The position numbers were made by a program, and so were the translations under genes. DNA of 64,000 nucleotides from positions 496,001-560,000 of the forward strand of contig NZ_CP079110.1 of the NCBI RefSeq assembly GCF_019357495.1. The letters run 5' to 3'. The notes beneath the pieces are model-generated. The model was not told the DNA's origin and made no database searches. It saw nothing but the letters and a program-made list of their open reading frames with translations. This document shows, in pieces, positions 43,441 through 52,206 of the stretch. Each line of letters begins with the position of its first letter. The first letter of the stretch is position 1. This DNA comes from Nosocomiicoccus ampullae. Lineage in GTDB: Bacteria > Bacillota > Bacilli > Staphylococcales > Salinicoccaceae.

Positions 43441-43792
43441 TCGATATATTATCCAAAATTAGGATTGGTTTTTTGAAATAGGCTAATTTAAGGTATGTAT
43501 CTTGATTGCTTCAAGATACATACCTTAATTTTTTAATTTTAAAAAATCAACGTTACATTCTTACTATATTTTCTTTTTTAAGCTAAAGAACTGTTGGATA
43601 AAAGTGAGATAAATTAGATATTTGCAAGGTTGTATTATATAAATTATGTCAAATTCACTTGTATGAATGATAATTTTTATTCGTAAGCACTTGATTAATG
43701 TTAAATCTTGTTTAAATATTAATATATGGGAATTAATTATAAGCGTAATACTTACTAATTAATTTGAAATCACTTTAAAGAGGAGTATGTGT
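43441..43792. other. Intergenic region at the left edge of the insertion
   Basis: This 352-base stretch has no gene. It holds a very strong hairpin at 43488-43528 (annotated separately) and AT-rich sequence that presumably includes the promoter of the BCCT gene. AGAGGAG before 43793 is the BCCT ribosome site. Confidence 0.5.
43488..43535 (+). terminator. Strong hairpin with T tract at the left edge of the insertion
   Basis: A perfect 17-bp stem (43488-43504 with 43512-43528, core AAGGTATGTATCTTG) around a 7-nt loop is followed by TTTTTTAA. It is a functional-looking terminator although no gene of the inserted segment ends before it, so it may belong to a gene lost at the junction or stop read-through from the M20 gene. 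Confidence 0.85.
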
Positions 43793-45310
43793 ATGAATAA
43801 TAAAGCAAAAGTTGATGTGATGATATTTTGGCCATCAATAATCGTTCTTTCTGTGCTAACAGTATTATTAGTAATTTTTAGAGAATCTGCTGAAGGTATT
43901 TTAAATGCAATCATAAGAGGTGTGAACACTCGATTAGATTGGGTATTTGAGTTTATGACGTTTGGCCTATTTATTTTCTTACTATGGCTTATTTTTGGTA
44001 AGTATAAAAATGTAAAATTAGGACTAGGGGAAAGAGAATTTAGCAACTTCTCTTATGGTGCAATGCTGTTTTGTGCTGGTATGGGAACGAGTATTATGTT
44101 CTGGTCAATTATTGAACCGATGTATTATTTACAGGGACCACCGTTTGGAATAGAAGCTGAGACAGCTGAAGCGACTGAGTGGGCATTACCTTACGCAATG
44201 TTCCACTGGGGAATTTCAGCATGGTCGATTTATGCATTCCCATCGATTGTAATTGCATATTCATTTTTCAATAAACAGAATAAGTCATTAAAAGTCAGTC
44301 AATCAGTTAAGGGAGCTATAGGTAAGCATGCTGATGGCTGGTTAGGTAAAGTTATTGATATTTTAGTGATATGGAGTTTAGTTGGTGGTCTTGGAACATC
44401 TTTAGGGCTTGGGGTTCCTATGATATCAGCTGGTATTAGTCACATATTTGGCCTTGAAGAATCTATATTTTTAAGTATCATAATCATTGCAATCTGGACA
44501 GTTATATATCTAACGAGTGCATCATTAGGACTATATAAAGGTATTAAGAACTTAAGTAACTTTAACGTATATATAGCACTAGGTTTAGCAATATTTGTTA
44601 TCATTGTAGGACCAACTTCATTTATAATTACCTATTTTACAGATAGCTTTGGAATTATGGCTCAAAACTTCTTACGTATGAGTTTCTATACTGATGCAAT
44701 TAATGGAAGTTTATTCCCACAAGACTGGACTGTATTCTACTTTGCTTGGTTTGCAGCAACAGCCCCTTTTATGGGATTATTTATTGCTCGCATTTCTCAA
44801 GGTAGAACTCTTAAAAGTATGGCAATCAACATTCTTGGCTGGGGAAGTTTAGGTTCATGGATTTACTTTGCTGTCTTTGGAGGTTACACTATGAATCTCC
44901 AATTAACAGGTAAATTTGACGTTTTAGAAAGTATGGCAAAATATGGAGATGCTGCCACAGTAATAAACGTAATTAATACATTACCACTTGGATTCTTAGC
45001 AGTTGTATTTTTTGTTATTCTAGGGTTCATTTTCTTAGCAACTTCTTTAGACTCAGCTAGTTACGTTTTAGCATCAATAGCATCTAAAGATATTGATGAT
45101 AATAAAGAACCACCTCGATGGCACATAGTTCTATGGGGAATCATTATGGCTGGACTTTCAATTTCATTGTTATTAATTGGTGGACTATCTGTTGTACAAA
45201 CCTCAGCAGTCGTAGTGTCTGTACCTGTAGTAATTATTTACTCATTACTGTTTATTTCTATAATAAGATGGCTTAAAACAGATAAACATAATTATGAAGG
45301 AGAGGAATAA
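43793..45310 (+). CDS. BCCT family transporter (betaine/carnitine/choline type)
   Basis: This 505-residue transporter has 12 predicted membrane helices. BCCT signatures are the glycine-rich FCAGMGTSIMFWSIIEP (about 92-108), the tryptophan-rich WSLVGGLGTSLGLGVPMIS and WFAATAPFMGLFIARISQG. It lacks the long charged C-terminal osmosensing tail of BetP, so nutrient uptake is more likely than osmoprotection. The ATG at 43793 is seven bases after AGAGGAG; the ATG at 43787 is too close. The hydrolase starts two bases after its stop, so the two act together. Confidence 0.93.
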   Translation: MNNKAKVDVMIFWPSIIVLSVLTVLLVIFRESAEGILNAIIRGVNTRLDWVFEFMTFGLFIFLLWLIFGKYKNVKLGLGEREFSNFSYGAMLFCAGMGTSIMFWSIIEPMYYLQGPPFGIEAETAEATEWALPYAMFHWGISAWSIYAFPSIVIAYSFFNKQNKSLKVSQSVKGAIGKHADGWLGKVIDILVIWSLVGGLGTSLGLGVPMISAGISHIFGLEESIFLSIIIIAIWTVIYLTSASLGLYKGIKNLSNFNVYIALGLAIFVIIVGPTSFIITYFTDSFGIMAQNFLRMSFYTDAINGSLFPQDWTVFYFAWFAATAPFMGLFIARISQGRTLKSMAINILGWGSLGSWIYFAVFGGYTMNLQLTGKFDVLESMAKYGDAATVINVINTLPLGFLAVVFFVILGFIFLATSLDSASYVLASIASKDIDDNKEPPRWHIVLWGIIMAGLSISLLLIGGLSVVQTSAVVVSVPVVIIYSLLFISIIRWLKTDKHNYEGEE

Positions 45311-45312
45311 TA

Positions 45313-47310
45313 ATGGGAGTATTTGACGTTGATTATACAAAAATAACAGAAAGAACAGATTTTCCATTTGAGGTTGAGATTATTGAACACGAATGGATTA
45401 CGTTAAGTGATGGCGTGAAACTCTCTGCTAAATTATGGAAACCTATAACGCATGGTAAAACAAAAGGAGCGGTCCTTGAGTATTTACCTTATAGAAAAGA
45501 TGATTTCACAGCATTAAGAGATGAAATAAGACATAAGTATTTTGCAGGATTTGGTTATACGGCGATTCGTGTAGATATTAGGGGAACTGGTGATTCAGAA
45601 GGGATTATTTTAGACGAATATCCTAAACAAGAACAAGACGATGCACTTGAAGTGATAGATTGGATTACGTCACAGGATTGGTCTAATGGGTCAGTAGCTA
45701 TGATTGGTAAGTCTTGGGGAGGATTTAACGGATTACAGGTAGCTGCGAGACAACCAGAAGCATTAAAAACAATTATTAGCTTATGCTCAACAGATGATCG
45801 TTATGCAGACGATGTTCACTATAAAGGTGGGACGTTAATGGCGTCTGACATGTTATGGTGGGCCTCAACGATGTTTGCTTATAATACAAGGCCACCAATG
45901 AAACAGTTTGTTGGTGATAACTGGCGCGAAATGTGGTTAGATAGATTAGAAAACACACCACCTTTCGTCGTTGAGTGGGTAAAACATCAGACGAGAGATG
46001 ATTACTGGAAACATGGTTCAGTGTGTGAGAATTATGATGACATTAAGATTCCAGTCTTAACGATGAGTGGTTGGGCAGATGGATATACGAATCCAGTATT
46101 CCGTTTAATGGAAAAACTAAATGTTCCAAAGAAAGCAATGGTTGGACCTTGGGCACATGAGTTTCCAGACTTAGCAATTCCTGGGCCACAAATTGGATAT
46201 CTGCAAGAAGTCCTTGAATGGTTAGATAAATGGATGACTAAAGAAGACACTGAACACGAAGACGAATTCTTAGTATATGTTCAGGATAGTGTGAAGCCGT
46301 CAACAAGTTTTGAATATAGAGAAGGTAAGTGGATTGACTTCTTAAATTCTAAGACAGAAACTAAAGATTTACTAGAATCATTTAATGGGGAAGTTAACTT
46401 AAAGAACAATACCCATCATGGTCTCTATTCAGGAGTGTTTTGTCCATTTGGACAAGATGGAGATTTACCTGATGATCAAACAATTGATAATAGTTTAGCA
46501 ACAAGTATTTTAACTGACAAACTTGAAAATGATTTAGAAATAATTGGTCAACCGAATTTCAGTGTAAAAGTAAAATCAAAACAAGCCGAAGCTAACATTC
46601 ATGTTAGAATTTCTGATGTTCATCCAACAGGTGAGAAGACGTTAATTACTAAAGGACAGTTTAACTTAAACCACTTTAACTCTCATGAATTCCCTGAGAA
46701 TTTAGAGTTAGATAAATTTTATGAAGTTAATATACCTTTAGATGTTATCGGATATACTATTCCAAAAGGACACAAAATTGAAATTTCAATATCACCATCG
46801 TACTGGACTCAAGTATGGCCTTCTAAAGAGTTAGAAGAGCTGACAGTAGACCTAAGTGAATCTAAACTTATGATACCAATATTGAAAGAAGAAGTACTAA
46901 AAGAACCAAAATATAAAGATTCTGAAACAGCAGAACCACTTGAAAAGTTTGTACATCGTGAAGGTAAAAGAACAAGAGTAATTGAAAAAGAACTTACGAC
47001 TGGTGAATGGAAATTAAAAGATTTCTCAGATGAAGGATTGCGTAAATTGAAAATTAACGGAATCACATATGGAACTGAAAACTATAATACATTCACAATT
47101 AAAGAGAATGATCCACTATCAGCTCATGTTCAGTGTGATTGGAACGTTATTGTTAAAGACGATGATATTGATACTAAAGTAATTACTACAAGTTCTATGT
47201 ATTGTGACCTAGATTATTTCTACTTAGATAACTACTTAGAAGCATATGAAGATGATAAGCTTGTGTTTACAAAAGAATGGAACGATAAAATTAAACGTAA
47301 TTTTAGTTAA
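45313..47310 (+). CDS. CocE/NonD family hydrolase (S15-type)
   Basis: This 665-residue alpha/beta hydrolase has DIRGTGDSEG, the nucleophile elbow MIGKSWGGFNGLQ, the acid SGWADGYTNP and the His in VGPWAHEFPD, which together form the Ser-Asp-His triad. A C-terminal jelly-roll domain (about 360-560, X-Pro dipeptidyl-peptidase C-terminal type) follows. Family members hydrolyse esters or N-acyl amides. Coupling to a BCCT transporter suggests cleavage of an ester of a quaternary amine such as an acylcarnitine or acylcholine, an inference. No signal peptide is seen. Confidence 0.9.
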   Translation: MGVFDVDYTKITERTDFPFEVEIIEHEWITLSDGVKLSAKLWKPITHGKTKGAVLEYLPYRKDDFTALRDEIRHKYFAGFGYTAIRVDIRGTGDSEGIILDEYPKQEQDDALEVIDWITSQDWSNGSVAMIGKSWGGFNGLQVAARQPEALKTIISLCSTDDRYADDVHYKGGTLMASDMLWWASTMFAYNTRPPMKQFVGDNWREMWLDRLENTPPFVVEWVKHQTRDDYWKHGSVCENYDDIKIPVLTMSGWADGYTNPVFRLMEKLNVPKKAMVGPWAHEFPDLAIPGPQIGYLQEVLEWLDKWMTKEDTEHEDEFLVYVQDSVKPSTSFEYREGKWIDFLNSKTETKDLLESFNGEVNLKNNTHHGLYSGVFCPFGQDGDLPDDQTIDNSLATSILTDKLENDLEIIGQPNFSVKVKSKQAEANIHVRISDVHPTGEKTLITKGQFNLNHFNSHEFPENLELDKFYEVNIPLDVIGYTIPKGHKIEISISPSYWTQVWPSKELEELTVDLSESKLMIPILKEEVLKEPKYKDSETAEPLEKFVHREGKRTRVIEKELTTGEWKLKDFSDEGLRKLKINGITYGTENYNTFTIKENDPLSAHVQCDWNVIVKDDDIDTKVITTSSMYCDLDYFYLDNYLEAYEDDKLVFTKEWNDKIKRNFS

Positions 47311-47339
47311 TAAAAGGCGTGTTAGATTTATTGCACTAA

Positions 47340-47369
47340 CCCCCTAAATCCGGACACGGATTTAGGGGG
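47340..47369 (+). promoter_or_regulatory. Hairpin at the IS left end that captures the orfA SD
   Basis: CCCCCTAAATCCG (47340-47352) pairs perfectly over 13 bp with CGGATTTAGGGGG (47357-47369) around GACA. The G5 at the end of the right arm is the only ribosome site for the orfA ATG at 47378. Transcripts that enter from outside would fold and hide it. Confidence 0.7.
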
Positions 47370-47377
47370 TTATTCGT

Positions 47378-47934
47378 ATGTCAAAGTATAGTTATGATTT
47401 GAAGTTAGAAATTATAAGAAGATATGAAGAAGGTTTTGGAGCAATCATTCTTTCAAAAGAGTTTAATATAAGCCATGACACGATCAACAATTGGATAATG
47501 GCTTATAATCTCTATGGCGAAGTTGGTTTAAAGAAAAGTTTATCTAAAACACGTTATTCTGGTGAGTTTAAGTTATCCGTATTAAAATATAGGATAAATA
47601 ACGAAACTTCAGGATAAATAACGAAACTTCCTATTCAGAAACAGCTCAAGTCTTTGGGATCAAGAATCCATCTACAATAGCTGGTTGGCAGCGAAAGTAT
47701 GATTTGGAAGGCTATAGCGGCTTATGTGGTACTTTAGGAAGACCTAGAAAACGTGAGGGAACGACTATGCCTAAGAATAACCATGAACCAAAAAAACTAT
47801 CAAAGTCTGAAAGAGAAGAACTTATTGAACTAAGAGAAAGAAATGAGTACCTTGAAGCAAAACTGCTTTACCAAAAAAAGTTGGATGCCTTGCTTCGGGA
47901 AAAGCGTGCTCAAACAAAGAAAAGACGCAAGTAG
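47378..47934 (+). pseudogene. IS3-family OrfA, frameshifted by a 20-bp tandem duplication
   Basis: The frame starts MSKYSYDLKLEIIRRYEEG, an IS3-type OrfA with helix-turn-helix (AIILSKEFNISHDTINNW), and stops at 47617. The bases 47591-47610 are repeated exactly at 47611-47630. Removing one copy restores a 178-residue OrfA that runs through YSETAQVFGIKNPSTIAGWQ and a coiled-coil end (ELIELRERNEYLEAKLLYQK) to the stop at 47934. Transposition should be impaired unless the duplication is lost. Confidence 0.9.
47591..47630 (+). repeat. Perfect 20-bp tandem duplication inside orfA
   Basis: AGGATAAATAACGAAACTTC occurs twice head to tail. As 20 is not a multiple of 3 it shifts the frame. Slipped-strand loss of one copy would restore orfA. 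Confidence 0.97.
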
Positions 47935-48791
47935 TACTAGAAGTAAGGCAAATTAAAACAGAAGTTAAACTGAATACTTGGTTAGAGATTTCTGAGTTAC
48001 CAAGATCTTCATTTTATGAATGGAAAGAAAAATTAAATCAGGTAAATGAATCTGAGCAGCGATTAGTTCAACAAATACAATCCATCATTCAAGAATCTAG
48101 ATTTACTTACGGCTATAGAAGAGTTGTACTCGCACTGAAGAATCTAGGTATTATTGTGAACCATAAAAGAGTGCTCAGACTTATGAAGAAGTACAATTTA
48201 TTGTGTACGAAATTCACAACAAGAAGTAGAAAGTATAGTTCGTATAAAGGTGAAGTTGGAAAAATTGCAGATAATGAGCTAAACAGAGCATTTAACGTAG
48301 ATCAGATGAATGAAGTTTATGTCAGTGATGTAACTGAGTTCAAAGTGGACAACTCAGATGTAAAAGTGTATCTCTCACCCATTATGGACTTATATAATAG
48401 TGAGATTGTGTCATTCAGTATCTCTACATCACCTACAGTAAAATTTACTTGTGAGTCCCTAGAGAAAGCTATTAAGAAGCTGCCTATAGAGCATAATCTC
48501 ATGATTCATACAGATCAAGGGTTTCATTATCAGCATGTCAAATGGACACAATTACTAGGTCAGAATAATATCAAGCAGAGTATGTCTAGACGTGGAAATT
48601 GTTTAGATAATTCACCTATGGAGAATTTCTTTAGTTTGCTTAAACAAGAAATCTATTACGGTGTTAAATATCAAAGTGTTCAAGAATTAATCGAGGCATT
48701 AGAAGAATATATTGATTGGTACAACAACAAAAGAATAAAAGAGAAATTAAATGGCCTGTCTCCTGTTCAATACAGGAAACAAGCCATATAA
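47880..48791 (+). CDS. IS3-family OrfB transposase (DDE), made by -1 frameshift
   Basis: This frame, -1 to the end of orfA, has no good start codon near its beginning and would be fused to OrfA by slippage on A AAA AAG (47874-47880: CAA AAA AAG read in orfA). It carries the IS3 HTH_21 region (FTYGYRRVVLALKNLG) and the rve integrase core, with catalytic Asp in YVSDVTEFK, Asp in IHTDQGFHYQ and Glu in NSPMENFFS. It appears intact; an internal ATG at 48156 gives only a 211-residue C-terminal piece. Confidence 0.88.
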   Translation, partial: VGCLASGKACSNKEKTQVVLEVRQIKTEVKLNTWLEISELPRSSFYEWKEKLNQVNESEQRLVQQIQSIIQESRFTYGYRRVVLALKNLGIIVNHKRVLRLMKKYNLLCTKFTTRSRKYSSYKGEVGKIADNELNRAFNVDQMNEVYVSDVTEFKVDNSDVKVYLSPIMDLYNSEIVSFSISTSPTVKFTCESLEKAIKKLPIEHNLMIHTDQGFHYQHVKWTQLLGQNNIKQSMSRRGNCLDNSPMENFFSLLKQEIYYGVKYQSVQELIEALEEYIDWYNNKRIKEKLNGLSPVQYRKQAI

Positions 48792-48832
48792 GAATTCACG
48801 GACAAGAATGTCCGGATTTATGGGTTCGGTAC

Positions 48833-48848
48833 ATAATCGCACGCGAAA
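48833..48848. repeat. Right 16-bp direct repeat of the inserted segment
   Basis: Identical to 43425-43440. Its first base is also the last base of the IS right inverted repeat, so the host copy may be 15 bp (TAATCGCACGCGAAA). Confidence 0.9.
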
Positions 48849-48861
48849 CGCGTGCTTTTTT
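48839..48861 (+). terminator. Complete rho-independent terminator, probably the original M20 terminator
   Basis: GCACGCG (48839-48845) pairs with CGCGTGC (48849-48855) around AAA, followed by T6. The half of this structure left behind the M20 gene at 43431-43440 shows that both were once contiguous. Confidence 0.93.
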
Positions 48862-48921
48862 AATGGTTGAGAATAAAAATATTTAGTGGTGTAATATAAC
48901 TAACAAGAGAGTGGTGATATT

Positions 48922-51900
48922 ATGTCATATGAACGTTTTGATAATGACTCAATTATCCATGAAGCGATGGAAGAATATAAAACAACATCTAAATATTTAC
49001 TGAATAAAAAGTTACTAAGTAATCGAGCATCGATTGAATATTTTCATAATAAACATGAAGCAAAAACAGAAGATGAAATTCAGCAATTTAAAAATAACAC
49101 TCATTATTCTGTCAAAGATTTAGTGAGTTATATGAATGAAAGAGTATCTGGAGAGTTAAAAACTTTTCCGCTTGCATTATCACTATATGGAAATGAATAT
49201 CTAGATGCTTATAAGTATGAATTGACTGATGATTTTCAATTAATGGAAAGTAAATTAATAGTGAATGATCATTCGACAGGTGATTTTTTACTTAACCATT
49301 TAAAAAATGAATTATTAACATGTTCAAGCTTTGACATTATTGTAAGTTTTGTGAGAGGCTCTGGACTTAATCTACTCATAAATACACTAGATTTACTCCG
49401 AGAATATAATATTAAAGGGCGCATTATTACAACGACTTATATGAATGTCACAGAACCAGCGGCAATGCGTGTATTAAATAGTTATGAAAATATAGAATTA
49501 AAAGTGTATGAAAGTAGTAATCCAAAAGATAGTTTTCATACAAAGGGTTATATATTTCATAGAGACAATAACTATGGTTCGGTAATTATTGGTTCATCTA
49601 ACATATCTGAAGCTGCACTTAAAACAGGTGAAGAGTGGAACGTTAGAACTTATGAACGTGCAAGTGACTCAATATATGACAATATGTCGACGCGCTTTGA
49701 AAGACTATGGAATCATGATAATACAGTAGAAGCAACAGATGCATATATTAATAAGTACGCACACTTTTTAGAAACAAAAAATATTTTAACACCTATAAAA
49801 TCATCATTTAATAGTAAGTTAGAATCTAGAGATCAATCAAAAGAGATTATACCAAACTCTATGCAGATGACGGCGATTAAAAATATGCTTGAATCTATTA
49901 ATGAAGGTTATAAAAGAGGTCTCGCGATCGCAGCAACCGGCACTGGAAAAACATTTTTGTCTGCAATGTGTGCAAAAGAATTAAATCCTAAAAATGTTTT
50001 ATTCATTGCCCATCGTATTGAATTATTAAATGGTGCGAAAGAAACTTTTAAAACGATATTTAAAAATGACAGTGAAGACAATTTCAAAATTTATAAAGGA
50101 AGTAAAAGAGAAGTAGCGAAATTTACATTTGCTTCTATTCAAACATTAATTAATGACTATGAAAAATTTAACCCGAATGATTTTGATTTAATCGTCATTG
50201 ACGAATTCCATCATGGAACGTCCCCCACATATAAAGCAATTATTGATCACTTTACACCGAACTTTTTATTAGGACTAACTGCAACACCAGACCGTACAGA
50301 TGGTGGAAATATTTATGAACTATCAGATTATAATATTATTGTTGATGTAAGACTTCAGCACGCGCTAGAAAGTGAGTTGCTCGTACCGTTTCAATATTAC
50401 GGTATTAGTGATCGCACGATTGATTTAGCTGGAAAAGATGATATTAACGAAAATGAACTCGTAAAGATTTTAAATACAAATCGACGTGTAGATTTCATCG
50501 TTGAAAAGATGAATCAATACATACTAACAGATACGAGAAAATGTTTAGCATTTTGCCAAAATATTGAGCATGCAGAATATATGAATACTGAATTTCAAAA
50601 AAGAGGATTTTACTCAACAGTTCTAACAGGAAAAGATAATGACAATACACGTTCACAAGTGATTAAAAAGTTAGAAGATGACAATCATCCATTAGAAATT
50701 ATATTTATCGTTGATTTATTTAACGAAGGTGTCGATATTCCTAAAGTAAATTTAATTCTATTTTTACGTCCGACTGAATCTGCGATTATATTTACACAAC
50801 AACTCGGTCGTGGACTACGTAAAGCTGAAGATAAAGAATATTTAACAGTGCTCGATTTCGTTACTAATAGTAGAAATAATTACCTCATTCCTATCGCATT
50901 AAACGGTAACAAAGAATTTATTGATAAACAAAAGCTTAAAAATAGCGTTAAAAAGAACTTCGTAAACTTATCAAATTCTATTCATATCGAGCTCGATCAT
51001 ATTTCTAAAGAACGAATTTTACAAAGTATCGATACAACAGACTTTATGAAAGCAGAGTTCATTCAAAAAGATGCAAGGCAATTTTTAGAAGTGATACGAT
51101 TAGAAACTAAAAATGACGAAAAGAAACTATCTATCATGGACTTTTATAGTCATGAGCAAGCACCGTCATTATCTAGATTATTTAAAGGTACTTATAAAAA
51201 TTTATCGATATTAAATAAAAGAATAAAAGCAGAACGAGAAGTCGACAAAGAAATTAATGAGTCGAAACAATTAACATTTATAATGGATCAAATTATGAAA
51301 GCTATACCAGTGAAAGTTCTATATGATCCAATAATATTTATATTAATTTTATTAAATAAAAAATTAAAAGAAAGAGAAGTCATTCACTTCCTTGAAGATA
51401 AGTTAAAAGTAAAACTTAATAATCAGGCAAAAGAAAAGATTCATTATGCATTTGTAAGAACGTCAAAAATTAACTATAAAAAGAAGAGATTCTTCAATTA
51501 TGAAGACGGAGTTTTAAATTCAAAATACGAGTTATCTAATAATGTTCAAAAAGAACTTAAAGAGTTTCTAGAATTTATACAATTGAGTTATAGACAAAAT
51601 TATCCCGAGAATAATTTAAATTATCAAAATGAATTATTATTATACGAACAATATTCAAGAAGTGAAACCCTTGCATTAATTGGTTATGACAAAGATATCA
51701 ACTCACTACGTGAAGGTGTACTACAATATAAAGGCGATCATTACTTATTCGTAAACTTAGATAAAAACGAAAAAACGGTAGAAGAGCATCTACTATACGA
51801 TGATTATTTTATATCTCAATATAAATTTCATTGGCAATCACAAAATCAAACACATGAAAATACGCCAACCGGACAACAATATATCCACCATAAAAAGAAT

Positions 51901-52077
51901 GATAATAAAATACATCTATTCGTACGACGAGAAAACAGTGAAGACAAACTCACTCTACCATTTTATTATCTCGGCGAAGTAGAATACGAATCACATGAAG
52001 GTGGAAAACCAATGTCGATTATATGGAACTTTAAACAACCAGTTCCAAAAGACGTTATGGATGATTTAGAAAGTTAA
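48922..52077 (+). CDS. PLD-nuclease / SF2 helicase / DUF3427 protein
   Basis: The 1051-residue protein has three parts. An N-terminal phospholipase-D-like nuclease domain (about 105-280) carries one HKD-type motif, HTKGYIFHRDNNYGSVIIGSSN (near 205), written here to show His, Lys and the later Gly-Ser-Asn. An SF2 helicase core (about 310-660) has ATGTGKT, VIDEFHHG, GLTATPDR and QQLGRGLRKAEDK. A C-terminal DUF3427-like region (about 880-1045) includes YEQYSRSETLALIGYD and FYYLGEVEYESHEGGKPM. Similar multidomain helicases occur near restriction and defence genes. It has its own terminator before the next gene, so it is a separate transcript. Likely a DNA-cleaving or remodelling effector. Confidence 0.86.
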   Translation: MSYERFDNDSIIHEAMEEYKTTSKYLLNKKLLSNRASIEYFHNKHEAKTEDEIQQFKNNTHYSVKDLVSYMNERVSGELKTFPLALSLYGNEYLDAYKYELTDDFQLMESKLIVNDHSTGDFLLNHLKNELLTCSSFDIIVSFVRGSGLNLLINTLDLLREYNIKGRIITTTYMNVTEPAAMRVLNSYENIELKVYESSNPKDSFHTKGYIFHRDNNYGSVIIGSSNISEAALKTGEEWNVRTYERASDSIYDNMSTRFERLWNHDNTVEATDAYINKYAHFLETKNILTPIKSSFNSKLESRDQSKEIIPNSMQMTAIKNMLESINEGYKRGLAIAATGTGKTFLSAMCAKELNPKNVLFIAHRIELLNGAKETFKTIFKNDSEDNFKIYKGSKREVAKFTFASIQTLINDYEKFNPNDFDLIVIDEFHHGTSPTYKAIIDHFTPNFLLGLTATPDRTDGGNIYELSDYNIIVDVRLQHALESELLVPFQYYGISDRTIDLAGKDDINENELVKILNTNRRVDFIVEKMNQYILTDTRKCLAFCQNIEHAEYMNTEFQKRGFYSTVLTGKDNDNTRSQVIKKLEDDNHPLEIIFIVDLFNEGVDIPKVNLILFLRPTESAIIFTQQLGRGLRKAEDKEYLTVLDFVTNSRNNYLIPIALNGNKEFIDKQKLKNSVKKNFVNLSNSIHIELDHISKERILQSIDTTDFMKAEFIQKDARQFLEVIRLETKNDEKKLSIMDFYSHEQAPSLSRLFKGTYKNLSILNKRIKAEREVDKEINESKQLTFIMDQIMKAIPVKVLYDPIIFILILLNKKLKEREVIHFLEDKLKVKLNNQAKEKIHYAFVRTSKINYKKKRFFNYEDGVLNSKYELSNNVQKELKEFLEFIQLSYRQNYPENNLNYQNELLLYEQYSRSETLALIGYDKDINSLREGVLQYKGDHYLFVNLDKNEKTVEEHLLYDDYFISQYKFHWQSQNQTHENTPTGQQYIHHKKNDNKIHLFVRRENSEDKLTLPFYYLGEVEYESHEGGKPMSIIWNFKQPVPKDVMDDLES

Positions 52078-52083
52078 TTTGAA

Positions 52084-52112
52084 GAAGTCTCCTTAAAAGA
52101 GGCTTCTTTTTT
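52084..52112 (+). terminator. Rho-independent terminator after the PLD-helicase gene
   Basis: GAAGTCTC (52084-52091) pairs with GAGGCTTC (52099-52106), with one wobble, then T6. Confidence 0.85.
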
Positions 52113-52206
52113 GTTTAAAACTTCAAGATCTTTACTAAAAATTTAAAGTGTGATCTAATTTATATAAGTGAAATATCGTTTTCATTAGTATTAGTAGAGG
52201 TGTAGT

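Larger units (their letters stand above)
47332..48833 (+). mobile_element. IS3-family (IS150-like) insertion sequence
   Basis: The 1.5-kb element is bounded by 25-bp imperfect inverted repeats (47332-47356 and 48809-48833; 20 of 25 match, ending CCGGACA inward). It has two ORFs of IS3 type in -1 register with a slippery A AAA AAG at 47874-47880. orfA is broken by a 20-bp tandem duplication. No short target duplication is obvious (TTAT on the left, TAAT on the right). Its right end coincides with the start of the 16-bp direct repeat at 48833. Confidence 0.93.
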
